Assembly (NCBI GenBank): GCA_945910225.1
Contig: CAMDYG010000010.1
Location: 1 to 62,221, forward strand
Direction: 5' to 3'
DNA from: an uncultured Eubacterium sp.
GTDB taxonomy: Bacteria; Bacillota; Clostridia; Lachnospirales; Lachnospiraceae
Length of the DNA: 62,221 nucleotides
Shown: in pieces, positions 24,752-32,876 of the stretch
How positions within the stretch are numbered: the stretch's first letter is position 1
Layout of the letters: every line of letters begins with the position of its first letter
Made by a program: the position numbers and the translations under genes
Notes under the pieces: generated by a model
Told to the model about the DNA's origin: nothing
Database searches by the model: none
The model's input: the letters and a program-made list of their open reading frames with translations, nothing else

Positions 24752-27190
24752 TTGAAAAAGAACAGATCAACATATATGCTTTTTCTTATGCCATTGATAT
24801 ATGCGGCTGTATCTGTACTTGTTGTGTGGTTTGTCAGCACGAGTGGAACATATCCGCTTGGTTCAGATACGATGTATCATATATACAGGGGCAATTATGT
24901 ATACAATTCTATAAAAGCAGGCAACTTGTATCCGATGTATGATCCAATGTGGTATAACGGCGTTGAATTATTACGTTTCTGGGCGCCAATGCCAGCTTAT
25001 TTTATTGCATTATGCCAATTGATTGCAGGCGGAAGCCAGATGGGTGGATATCTGGTATTTGTAGGAGTATTATGCTTTTTGGGAGCTTTGCCATGGCTTT
25101 TTGCAGGCTATAAACTGGAAAGACCATTTCTTGGAGCATTTATGGGACTGATATGGTTTTTTATGCCAAATAATCTTGTTGCTCTCTTTGTTGAGGGTAA
25201 TCTGGCAAGGTCGCTTAGTATGGTATTTCTGCCAGTGTTTATATATGCAGCAGCTATGTATTTAAGGTACATGTACTTAAGGTATATTCCTATGATGATA
25301 ATAAGCTTTATGTTTATAATTATGTGTCATCTGGGATATGCAGGTATGGTTGCTTTAGCAGTAATATTATACTGTATAGTATATCTTATACAAAAAGGCA
25401 GAAAGAAAGCTGTGGCAGATGTAATAATATCGATGCTTGCCGGCTTTATGATACTGGGAATATGGATTGTTGCATCGCTTAATGGAGGAATAACTTCACT
25501 TGATAATTCAGAAAATATGGCTAATTTTTTCCAGAATATATGGGTGTCACTTAATCCTGTAAGAAGGATTAAGAATGGCAATGTGGATTTCTATTTTGGA
25601 CTGGCAGCAGCTATTATTGCTGTATTTGGTGCATTTTTTGGATATAAGAAGTCAAGGACTGGATTTATTACGGCAATTATAATTCTTATACTGACTACTA
25701 ATGGTATATATCCGGTTCTCAAATTACTTCCGGGAAGCCAGTATTTATGGATGCTGAGATTTATTTCAATAGCATTGTGTATGATTCTTGTGAGCTTCCT
25801 TATGTGGAATACATTAAAAAAGCCTTTGGTTGTAATAATGTGTGTATTGCTTCTTGCTGATATTATTCCATCTTTAACACTTATTACAGGTAATCATGAT
25901 TCGGAACCTGTAGAAGACAGAATAGAAGCAACACAGGATAGCACGCTGATATCTAAAGCAAAAGAGATAACAACGCAGAGAATGGCATTGATGGATGAGA
26001 GCAGTCTTGGATCAATGGGGGCATGGCTTGTTTCAGGTTATGATAATGGTGTTGCTTCAACATTTGGAGCTGGAAGAGAGGCTGCAAATACAGCTGTTAA
26101 TATAGTCAATCTGAATAAAGCTCTTGCAAACAGTAAGTTTTATTACATGTTTGACAGATGTCTTGAACTTGGCAATGATACTGTGCTTGTGAGGAAATCA
26201 CTTCTTAAACAATATGGAGATACTATAGATAATCTTGATATGGCTGCAACTGCTAACGGATATTCTATGGTTGAAGATAATGGAACATATAGATTGTATC
26301 ATATTGATGTAAGTGGAAACTGGGGAACAGTATGTAATTATGAGGCAATTGCTATAGGTACAGGTGCGGATAATATTACGATGCAGTTTCCGGTGGCGAA
26401 GGAAGGGAAATCCAATAATCTTAATGATTACACATATAAAGAGCTTGCAGAGTATAAAGAAATATTTCTGGATGGATTCACATACGATGATAAGGAGGAA
26501 GCAGAGAATCTGCTTATCAGGCTTAGCCAGTCGGGAATAAGGGTTATTATATATGCCGATGGAATTCCTCAGAATAATGATACGCATACACAGACATTTC
26601 TTGGGGTTACATGCAGTTCAATCACATTTAATAATGGATATCCAGATATGGATACAAGAATAGGAAAGATATATCCGGACATGTTTCCGCAGGGACATAC
26701 AACATGGAATACAGTGTATCTTGATGGACTGGATAGGACATGGGGAACATTCTACGATAACGGACTTAAGCTTGCTTTTTATGGAACTGTTAAGAATGAC
26801 AATATAGTTGTAACAGGACTTAATCTCACATATTTCTATAGCCTCACAGGAGATCAGGCAATAGGAAATCTTCTGGATAATATGACTGGACTTACATCTG
26901 AGAAACTGCCATTAAGAAAGATTGTACCATTAAAGATAGAATATGCTGGTAACAGTATAAAGATTATATCTAATAGTGATAATGTTAATACAACACTGTC
27001 TTATCACGATATATTTAATTCTGAATCAGAGATAAATGGGGAGAATAATCTGTTGTATGTTAACAAAGGTACAACTGTTATTAACATGAAAGTGCCATAT
27101 TTATGGCAGGGTATTGTGATAAGTGTATTAGGAATAGTTTTAAATATTATATGGATTATAATTAAAAGACGCAGACTCAGCCGGTTATAA
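24752..27190 (+). CDS. large integral membrane protein, PTPS_related family (XrtG locus)
   Basis: About 812 residues. The start is a TTG at 24752 with GGAG 6 bases upstream; another TTG at 24740 has no site. Ten or more membrane helices fill residues 10-390, in the style of YfhO/GT-C membrane glycosyltransferases (the first extracytoplasmic loop carries GSDTMYHIYRGNYVYNSIKAGNLYPMYDP). A soluble region of about 390 residues follows and one helix lies near the C-terminus. Its Pfam name comes from its linkage to PTPS-like genes, not from sequence similarity to them. The GSDT...H..RGN loop resembles the Asp-containing first loop of GT-C enzymes, so a lipid-linked sugar transferase is plausible. 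Confidence 0.72.
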   Translation: MKKNRSTYMLFLMPLIYAAVSVLVVWFVSTSGTYPLGSDTMYHIYRGNYVYNSIKAGNLYPMYDPMWYNGVELLRFWAPMPAYFIALCQLIAGGSQMGGYLVFVGVLCFLGALPWLFAGYKLERPFLGAFMGLIWFFMPNNLVALFVEGNLARSLSMVFLPVFIYAAAMYLRYMYLRYIPMMIISFMFIIMCHLGYAGMVALAVILYCIVYLIQKGRKKAVADVIISMLAGFMILGIWIVASLNGGITSLDNSENMANFFQNIWVSLNPVRRIKNGNVDFYFGLAAAIIAVFGAFFGYKKSRTGFITAIIILILTTNGIYPVLKLLPGSQYLWMLRFISIALCMILVSFLMWNTLKKPLVVIMCVLLLADIIPSLTLITGNHDSEPVEDRIEATQDSTLISKAKEITTQRMALMDESSLGSMGAWLVSGYDNGVASTFGAGREAANTAVNIVNLNKALANSKFYYMFDRCLELGNDTVLVRKSLLKQYGDTIDNLDMAATANGYSMVEDNGTYRLYHIDVSGNWGTVCNYEAIAIGTGADNITMQFPVAKEGKSNNLNDYTYKELAEYKEIFLDGFTYDDKEEAENLLIRLSQSGIRVIIYADGIPQNNDTHTQTFLGVTCSSITFNNGYPDMDTRIGKIYPDMFPQGHTTWNTVYLDGLDRTWGTFYDNGLKLAFYGTVKNDNIVVTGLNLTYFYSLTGDQAIGNLLDNMTGLTSEKLPLRKIVPLKIEYAGNSIKIISNSDNVNTTLSYHDIFNSESEINGENNLLYVNKGTTVINMKVPYLWQGIVISVLGIVLNIIWIIIKRRRLSRL

Positions 27191-27211
27191 CAGGCTGGGT
27201 CTGCGTCTTTT
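27167..27211. terminator. bidirectional terminator closing the XrtG operon
   Basis: A 16-bp near-perfect stem (27167-27182 with 27193-27208) begins inside the last codons of the membrane protein gene and ends in TTTT. It also lies at the 3' end of the convergent antiporter gene. Confidence 0.9.
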
Positions 27212-28129
27212 CTATCTGATAAACAGATATGCTGTGTAACATATATATAAGGCGATACATCCGGCTCCTTCTAACCGGTTCATGTTCTTTCTAGTAAATG
27301 CAAATATAAATAATATAATGCTGCTTATCAGGAGTATTATACAGTCTATCATAGATTCGGTAAGTACATTGAGAGGGTGTATTGTTGCTGACATACCCAG
27401 TATGAATAATATGTTAAAAATATTAGAACCAATAGCATTGCCTAATGCCAGACCACTGTCGCCTTTTCTTGTAGCCACAATTGATGTTACAAGTTCTGGT
27501 AAAGATGTGCCAATTGCAACAATTGTAAGACCGATGAAATTCTGGCTTACTCCGAAGTTGGATGCAATAATACAGGCGTTATCAACTACCAGATTACCGC
27601 CAAATATAACAGCGGCAAGCCCGCCGGCTATGAAAAAGAGACTTTTAGGAAGAGGCATTACTTTGCAGTCTTCTCCGGATGATCTGTTTTTCAGTGCAGA
27701 TATTATCATACATGTGATGTATCCGGTCATTCCGGCAAGGAGAATTATTCCTTCAAGTCTGCTGAGTTTTCCGTCAATAAACATAAAACACAGGATAGCG
27801 GTAACAATGATGTTAAAAGGCATATCGCGCTTTAGTATATCAAGATTGGTTTTAAAACCAGCCATAAAGGCACAGATTCCAACAACAACGAGACCATTAA
27901 ATATGTTGGAACCGACAATGTTGCTTATGGCAATATCGTTGTTGCCGGATATTGCAGCGTTGATGCTTACAGAAGCTTCAGGTGCACTTGTTCCCATAGC
28001 AACAATTGTAAGACCTATAATAACACTTGGTACTTTGAGGATTTTGGCAAGGGAAGAACTTCCCTCCACGAAGAAGTCTGCTCCTTTTACTAAGAGAGCA
28101 AAGCCGATGAGTAGTAATAAATATTCCAT
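27212..28129 (-). CDS. CaCA-family cation/calcium antiporter (YrbG-like)
   Basis: 305 residues with about ten membrane helices. The two family alpha-repeats are both present: GTSAPEASVSINAAISGN near residue 46 and GTSLPELVTSIVATRKGD near residue 208, each carrying the acidic ion-binding residue. GGAAAGGAG lies before the ATG. Members exchange Na+ or H+ for Ca2+. The 5' leader contains a manganese riboswitch, which argues that this homologue exports Mn2+, or that Ca2+ export is raised in response to Mn2+. Confidence 0.9.
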   Translation of the reverse strand: MEYLLLLIGFALLVKGADFFVEGSSSLAKILKVPSVIIGLTIVAMGTSAPEASVSINAAISGNNDIAISNIVGSNIFNGLVVVGICAFMAGFKTNLDILKRDMPFNIIVTAILCFMFIDGKLSRLEGIILLAGMTGYITCMIISALKNRSSGEDCKVMPLPKSLFFIAGGLAAVIFGGNLVVDNACIIASNFGVSQNFIGLTIVAIGTSLPELVTSIVATRKGDSGLALGNAIGSNIFNILFILGMSATIHPLNVLTESMIDCIILLISSIILFIFAFTRKNMNRLEGAGCIALYICYTAYLFIR

Positions 28130-28163
28130 AAATGCTCCTTTCCGCGATAAAGGAATGGAATAT

Positions 28164-28208
28164 AAAAAGAGACCTTTATCGCATCAAAAATGAATTGATA
28201 AAAGTCTC
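28164..28208 (-). terminator. riboswitch-controlled terminator ahead of the antiporter gene
   Basis: On the reverse strand GAGACTTTTATC (28197-28208) can pair with GATAAAGGTCTC (28169-28180) in a 12-bp stem followed by TTTTTAT. The same CTTTTAT is needed for the aptamer P1 stem, so the terminator and the ligand-bound aptamer exclude each other. This predicts expression when metal is bound. Confidence 0.75.
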
Positions 28209-28289
28209 GTTAATTATAATAATAACCGGCCATATGGCGTGATGACGACTATTATTGCATCTGGGAAGATGCTAACTACTCCCTCTTAT
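28198..28289 (-). promoter_or_regulatory. yybP-ykoY manganese riboswitch
   Basis: Read on the reverse strand, the leader contains the family landmarks in order: GGGAGTAG after the P1 5' strand ATAAGAG, a hairpin CATCTTCCCAGATG, GTCGTCA, a CGCCATATGGCCGG hairpin, and ACGAGACTTTT closing P1. This matches the yybP-ykoY consensus (Rfam RF00080), which binds Mn2+ and usually turns on metal exporters. It stands about 70 bases before the CaCA antiporter start. Confidence 0.85.
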
Positions 28290-28325
28290 TAGTAATATAG
28301 TAATATATATGCAAAAGTGTGTCAA

Positions 28326-28904
28326 TTATTTACTGATATTATTTTTCTGGCAGAGAGAAATAAAATATTCATGAATTCTTGTATCATCTGATAATTCAGG
28401 ATGGAATGCAAGGCCAATCTGATTATTGTATTGAACAGCAACAATTCTGTCATCAACTGTCGCAAGTACATCAACGTGATCTTTGACAGAAGAAACGAAA
28501 GGTGCACGGATGAAAGTCATGGGAAATTCACCGAAACCTTTTAGTGGGGCAGTTCTTATGAAACTGCCAAGCTGTCTGCCATATGCGTTTCTCCTGACTG
28601 TAACAGGAAGAGTACCAATATGTACATTATCATCATTATCAATATGTTCTGCTAAAAGAATCAGACCTGCACAGGTCGCAAGGGTTGGGAGTCCCTCAGC
28701 AATTAAAGCTTTGATAGTATCAAGCATATCAAGCTTTCTTAAAAGCTGCCCCTGGACAGTACTTTCTCCACCAGGAAGAATGAGTCCGTCAATACCATTA
28801 AGATCGTCTTTCTGACGTATTTCAACTGTGTCATGTCCGATTTTTTCAATTATGTGTTTGTGCTCAATAAATGCACCCTGTACGGCGAGAACACCTATCT
28901 TCAT
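28326..28904 (-). CDS. pdxT: pyridoxal 5'-phosphate synthase glutaminase subunit PdxT
   Basis: 192 residues. This class I-like glutaminase supplies ammonia to PdxS. It shows GVLAVQGAFIEH at the N-terminus, LILPGGEST, the nucleophile Cys in LATCAGLILLA, and the His-x-Glu pair in LAFHPELSDD. It lies 37 bases after pdxS on the same strand, the standard order of the ribose-5-phosphate-dependent vitamin B6 pathway. The distal antiporter gene is separated by a riboswitch, so the B6 operon probably ends here. Confidence 0.97.
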   Translation of the reverse strand: MKIGVLAVQGAFIEHKHIIEKIGHDTVEIRQKDDLNGIDGLILPGGESTVQGQLLRKLDMLDTIKALIAEGLPTLATCAGLILLAEHIDNDDNVHIGTLPVTVRRNAYGRQLGSFIRTAPLKGFGEFPMTFIRAPFVSSVKDHVDVLATVDDRIVAVQYNNQIGLAFHPELSDDTRIHEYFISLCQKNNISK

Positions 28905-28941
28905 ACAATTCCTCTTTTCTGGACAGATAGCATTATTATTA

Positions 28942-29823
28942 CTATCTTCCTCTTTCTTCCATGATTATCTGGATTTCGCTAGGATTAATACCAACCATAG
29001 CTTCGCCTAAATCTTCTGATAACTTTGCAATAAGTGCAGCGTCTGTGTAATTAGTAACAGCCTGAACTATGGCAGATGCTCTCTTGGCAGGATTTCCAGA
29101 CTTGAATATTCCGGAACCTACGAATACACCCTCAGCACCTAACTGCATCATAAGTGCAGCATCAGCAGGAGTAGCAACACCGCCGGCAGCAAAGTTTACT
29201 ACAGGAAGCTTTCCATTATCATGTACATAGAGGACAAGGTCATATGGAACCTGTAACAGTTTAGCTTCTTCAAAAAGCTCATCCTTCTGCATAGATGTTA
29301 TTTTTCTGATTTCTGAATTCATCTTTCTCATGTGGCGTACAGCCTGAACAACATCTCCAGTACCAGGCTCGCCCTTTGTTCTTATCATAGAAGCACCCTC
29401 GTTGATTCTTCTTAAAGCCTCGCCTAAATCTCTTGCGCCACATACGAAAGGTACTTTGAACTGTGTCTTATCAATATGGTATATATCATCAGCAGGAGAT
29501 AATACTTCAGATTCATCAATATAGTCGATTTCAATTGCCTGTAAGATCTGTGCTTCAACAAAGTGACCTATACGGCATTTGGCCATAACAGGTATACTTA
29601 CTGCATCCTGAATACCTTTTATCATTTTAGGGTCACTCATACGTGATACACCGCCAGCTGCTCTTATATCAGCTGGGATTCTTTCAAGGGCCATAACGGC
29701 ACATGCGCCAGCTGCCTCTGCAATCTTAGCCTGTTCAGGAGTGGTGACATCCATGATTACTCCACCCTTTAACATCTGTGCCAAACCCTTATTTAACTCA
29801 TACTGTGAATTATTAGTTGTCAT
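28942..29823 (-). CDS. pdxS: pyridoxal 5'-phosphate synthase subunit PdxS
   Basis: 293 residues, a full-length TIM-barrel lyase that makes PLP from ribose 5-phosphate, glyceraldehyde 3-phosphate and ammonia. The family pattern is unmistakable: [44 protein letters not shown] with the active-site Lys, [12 protein letters not shown], and [28 protein letters not shown] precedes the start. It works as a dodecamer with PdxT, encoded directly downstream. Confidence 0.98.
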   Translation of the reverse strand: MTTNNSQYELNKGLAQMLKGGVIMDVTTPEQAKIAEAAGACAVMALERIPADIRAAGGVSRMSDPKMIKGIQDAVSIPVMAKCRIGHFVEAQILQAIEIDYIDESEVLSPADDIYHIDKTQFKVPFVCGARDLGEALRRINEGASMIRTKGEPGTGDVVQAVRHMRKMNSEIRKITSMQKDELFEEAKLLQVPYDLVLYVHDNGKLPVVNFAAGGVATPADAALMMQLGAEGVFVGSGIFKSGNPAKRASAIVQAVTNYTDAALIAKLSEDLGEAMVGINPSEIQIIMEERGR

Positions 29824-29950
29824 AACTGACCTCCTTGATTACATATTTGTAATTGATTTTTACATATAATATTGCATAACTGACTATAACAAAATAGTCA
29901 ATTTGATAGAAATATTACATGCCAGAATAAGGCCAGATGAGATTGTATAA

Positions 29951-30622
29951 TTATTCAAGCACAAGTAAAAGTGCCATCTTGAATCTTTCATTAGCTGTTA
30001 CACTATGAAGACCATTCTTTTCAAAATGGAAACATTCTCCAGCGCTTATTTCGTAGTCTTTACCTTCATAACCAATAGTAGCTTTTCCGTCAAGTGCGAA
30101 AACTATAGCATTACCAGGTGCACGATGAGGAGTGAGGCCAGTACCCTTATCAAATGCCATAAGAACGTACTTCATTGTAGGATTACTTACCACATCCATA
30201 TTGGCAATGCTGCCTTCCTCATAAGATATAAGATCTTTAAGTGCAAATACTTCGTTAGCTTTTATGTTTTTGTTCATAATGTTCTCCTTACTTAAAATTA
30301 ATTCTGTGTATACAAGACCCGTGTCGGTCTGCATTCCGCATAGTGTCTTTTCTGGAACAATAACAGCCGTGTCAGGAAGAAGAGTAACAGTATCAGGCTT
30401 TGTTCCAAGAAGAAATTCTCCAGATCCGGCAGTACCAATATACATAGTCATCCGGTCATAGCTTTCCTGACTTATAGAAGTATCTTTTCCCATAGAAAAG
30501 AATGTTACTTTGTTGACTGATCCAAGCATGGAATCTCTGGAAATTGTCATACCATCTCTTATCGGACGCATGTTTTCAATAGTAAATACATGATTCATAT
30601 AGCTTTCTATGTTTCCTTTCAT
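29951..30622 (-). CDS. double-cupin domain protein
   Basis: 223 residues with AGGAC upstream. The C-terminal half is a recognisable cupin_2 barrel: LTPHRAPGNAIVFALDGKATIGYEGKDYEISAGECFHFEKNGLHSV, with His and Glu metal-type ligands at the usual places. The N-terminal half repeats the barrel in weaker form (MTMYIGTAGSGEFLLG...LLPDTAVIVPEKTLCG). Such proteins act as small-molecule sensors, isomerases or quercetinase-like enzymes; the role here is unknown. It diverges from an HxlR regulator across 104 bases, so HxlR may control it. Confidence 0.75.
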   Translation of the reverse strand: MKGNIESYMNHVFTIENMRPIRDGMTISRDSMLGSVNKVTFFSMGKDTSISQESYDRMTMYIGTAGSGEFLLGTKPDTVTLLPDTAVIVPEKTLCGMQTDTGLVYTELILSKENIMNKNIKANEVFALKDLISYEEGSIANMDVVSNPTMKYVLMAFDKGTGLTPHRAPGNAIVFALDGKATIGYEGKDYEISAGECFHFEKNGLHSVTANERFKMALLLVLE

Positions 30623-30694
30623 TAGTATTATTGTCCTTTTTCTTAATATATATTAAAATATAATAAATGGGAAGTACGCACATTTAAGTTATAT

Positions 30695-30712
30695 ACTTAC
30701 CTAAAGTAAAGT
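30695..30712. promoter_or_regulatory. possible HxlR operator
   Basis: ACTTAC (30695-30700) and GTAAAGT (30706-30712) form an imperfect palindrome just before the HxlR ribosome site, within a larger AT-rich repeat. HxlR-family sites are often of the form TACTT...AAGTA. The site lies between divergent genes and could control both. Confidence 0.4.
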
Positions 30713-30726
30713 GTAAGGAGAAAAAG

Positions 30727-31083
30727 ATGGCAGATAATACATTTGAAAACAGATTATGTTGTCACACAGGGGAAAATATATTTGATACAGATTTCGGGTA
30801 TACCTTATCACTTATTAATGGAAAATATAAGCTGATAATTATATACTGGCTGGCTCACCATAAAGATATCATGCGGTATAATGAGTTGAAACGATGCCTT
30901 GGAAATATATCACATAAGACTCTGAGCAGTACATTAAAGGAGATGGAGGCAGATGGATTGATTATAAGGAATGAGTATCCGCAGATTCCACCCAAAGTTG
31001 AATATAGTTTGTCGCCCAAAGGAAAGTCCCTTATACCTATACTCGTATCTATGTGTGAATGGGGAAGAGAACATAAAGAATAA
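30727..31083 (+). CDS. HxlR-family winged-helix regulator
   Basis: 118 residues with AAGGAG upstream. The HxlR/MarR-like pattern is clear: FGYTLSLINGKYKLIIIYWLAHH, then MRYNELKRCLGNISHKTLSSTLKEMEADGLIIRNEYPQIPPKVEYSLSPKGKSL in fragments typical of the family. It begins with two adjacent cysteines (11-12), and other HxlR proteins sense electrophiles or quinones through an N-terminal Cys. It is 47 bases upstream of the first ABC exporter half and probably regulates it, perhaps also the divergent cupin. Confidence 0.9.
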   Translation: MADNTFENRLCCHTGENIFDTDFGYTLSLINGKYKLIIIYWLAHHKDIMRYNELKRCLGNISHKTLSSTLKEMEADGLIIRNEYPQIPPKVEYSLSPKGKSLIPILVSMCEWGREHKE

Positions 31084-31130
31084 ATAATTGGCGGAAAGAG
31101 TTGCATATGCTGGAAAAGAGGATAACAAAC

Positions 31131-32876
31131 ATGAGTAATAAGTATAAGAATAGTCACATGACTGACCATGTGTCATATTATTTTAAGTCAGAGTGGCATA
31201 TACTTCTGATAATAACTATTTCGGGTCTTATATATAATATTGGTCTGCTTGCAGGACCCTGGTTTGAAGGAAGAATGACTGGCTGTCTTGTTGATATTCT
31301 TGGTGGCAATGCAGTATTTACTGATATGCTTACTCTTGTTATATGTTATGTTGTATCTATTGCAGTTGTACAGATATCAAGATATATAAAACGTTTCTAT
31401 GTCAGAAGGTTTTCTAATAATGTTAACAGAAACATGAAAGAGGTACTGTATAACAGCCTTGTGCATAAGACAAGGTTACAACTTCATGAAGAAGGTGCGG
31501 GAGATATTCTTACGAAAGCCATTCTTGATGTTGATGACTGCGCAGAAGGAATGAGAAAGTTTACAACAGAGATATTTGATACAGGAGTGGCATTAACGGC
31601 TTATGCAGGGATGCTTTTATTCTATGACTGGAGACTGGCACTTATAAGCATGATATTTCCGCCAGTTTCATACATTCTTGCTGAAAAAATGAAGGTTGTT
31701 GTACAGAAGACTGGTGCAGAATATAAAGTGCAGTCTGGAAAACTTAGTGCAGCAACGCTTGACAGAGCAGGTAATGCTGTAACTTATCGTGTATATGGCT
31801 GTGAGCAGGAAAGAAAGCAGGCGTATGAGGATAATTTATCAGCATATGAACGTTCGGCGGTCAGGGCAAATATATGGGGAACAGCATTTCCACCTATATA
31901 TTGTGTAATATCACTTGCCGGAGTTATATTTATTCTATATTTCGGAAGCAGAAATGTATTGGGGATGGGTTGGAAAAGCTGGAATATAGCTGCACTGACT
32001 ACATTCGTATCATGCTTTGCCAAATTGTCAGAAAAATCATCACATGCTGCAAAGCTGTTTAATGCAGTACATAAAGCCCAGGTGTCATGGAAGAGAATAA
32101 AACCTCTTATGAAGTATGAAGAGTATAAAGAAGCGGATAAAAAAGTAAAATGCGATAATCTTGATATAAATGGTTTAACATTTGCTTATCCGGGAAGCAG
32201 CAATATATTTGAAAATGTTACGCTTAATGCGAAAAAAGGAGACATTATTGGTGTTACTGGAGCTGTTGCCAGTGGTAAATCTACATTTGGAAAGGTGTTT
32301 TTATGCGAATATCCATATAATGGAAGTATAAAGATAAATGGAGATGAACTTGATAAGTTAGATGATACCAGAAAAGCAGGACTTGTTGCATATCTTGGAC
32401 ATGATCCGGAATTGTTTAATGATACAGTTAAGAATAATATTCTCATGGGAGAAAATGCTGATATAACCCCTCTTCTAAATGCTGTATGCTTTGAGGATGA
32501 AGTGAATGATATGGAAAATGGACAGGATACAATGATTGGAAATACGGGAGTCAGATTATCAGGAGGGCAGGCCAAGAGGCTGGCTCTTGCAAGGACTCTT
32601 TGCCATAAGAAACCATTAATCATATTAGACGATCCATTTTCAGCACTTGATAAACAGACAGAGGAAGATGTATTTAATAACATGAAAAAATATACTTCAG
32701 ACAGTATAGTGATTCTTATATCACACAGATTATATCTGTTCCCACAGATGGCGAAAGTGGTATGGATTGATAATGGGAAGGCTGAGGCTGGAACCCATGA
32801 AGAGATTATGAAGAAGTGTCCGAAGTATGCAGCTCTTTATAATGAACAGAAGGGAGGAGAGACTGATGCAAGGTAA
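31131..32876 (+). CDS. ABC exporter half-transporter A (degenerate-site subunit)
   Basis: 581 residues from the ATG at 31131 (GAGG 9 bases upstream; an ATG at 31107 is an alternative). Six membrane helices (about 20-310) precede a nucleotide-binding domain. Walker A is GAVASGKST, the signature is the canonical LSGGQAKRLALA, and the switch His is in LISHRL. Walker B reads LIILDDPFSALD, with Asp where the catalytic Glu should be. This is the degenerate-site half of a heterodimeric exporter, of the BmrC/TM287 kind. It overlaps the partner gene by 11 bases. The substrate is unknown; drugs, peptides or lipids are possible. Confidence 0.88.
   Translation: MSNKYKNSHMTDHVSYYFKSEWHILLIITISGLIYNIGLLAGPWFEGRMTGCLVDILGGNAVFTDMLTLVICYVVSIAVVQISRYIKRFYVRRFSNNVNRNMKEVLYNSLVHKTRLQLHEEGAGDILTKAILDVDDCAEGMRKFTTEIFDTGVALTAYAGMLLFYDWRLALISMIFPPVSYILAEKMKVVVQKTGAEYKVQSGKLSAATLDRAGNAVTYRVYGCEQERKQAYEDNLSAYERSAVRANIWGTAFPPIYCVISLAGVIFILYFGSRNVLGMGWKSWNIAALTTFVSCFAKLSEKSSHAAKLFNAVHKAQVSWKRIKPLMKYEEYKEADKKVKCDNLDINGLTFAYPGSSNIFENVTLNAKKGDIIGVTGAVASGKSTFGKVFLCEYPYNGSIKINGDELDKLDDTRKAGLVAYLGHDPELFNDTVKNNILMGENADITPLLNAVCFEDEVNDMENGQDTMIGNTGVRLSGGQAKRLALARTLCHKKPLIILDDPFSALDKQTEEDVFNNMKKYTSDSIVILISHRLYLFPQMAKVVWIDNGKAEAGTHEEIMKKCPKYAALYNEQKGGETDAR

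Noticed and set aside
27282..28193. A 303-codon open frame antisense to the cation antiporter
   Set aside because: It mirrors the antiporter gene exactly, shows no family motif or ribosome site, and the reverse-strand frame has clear CaCA alpha-repeats.
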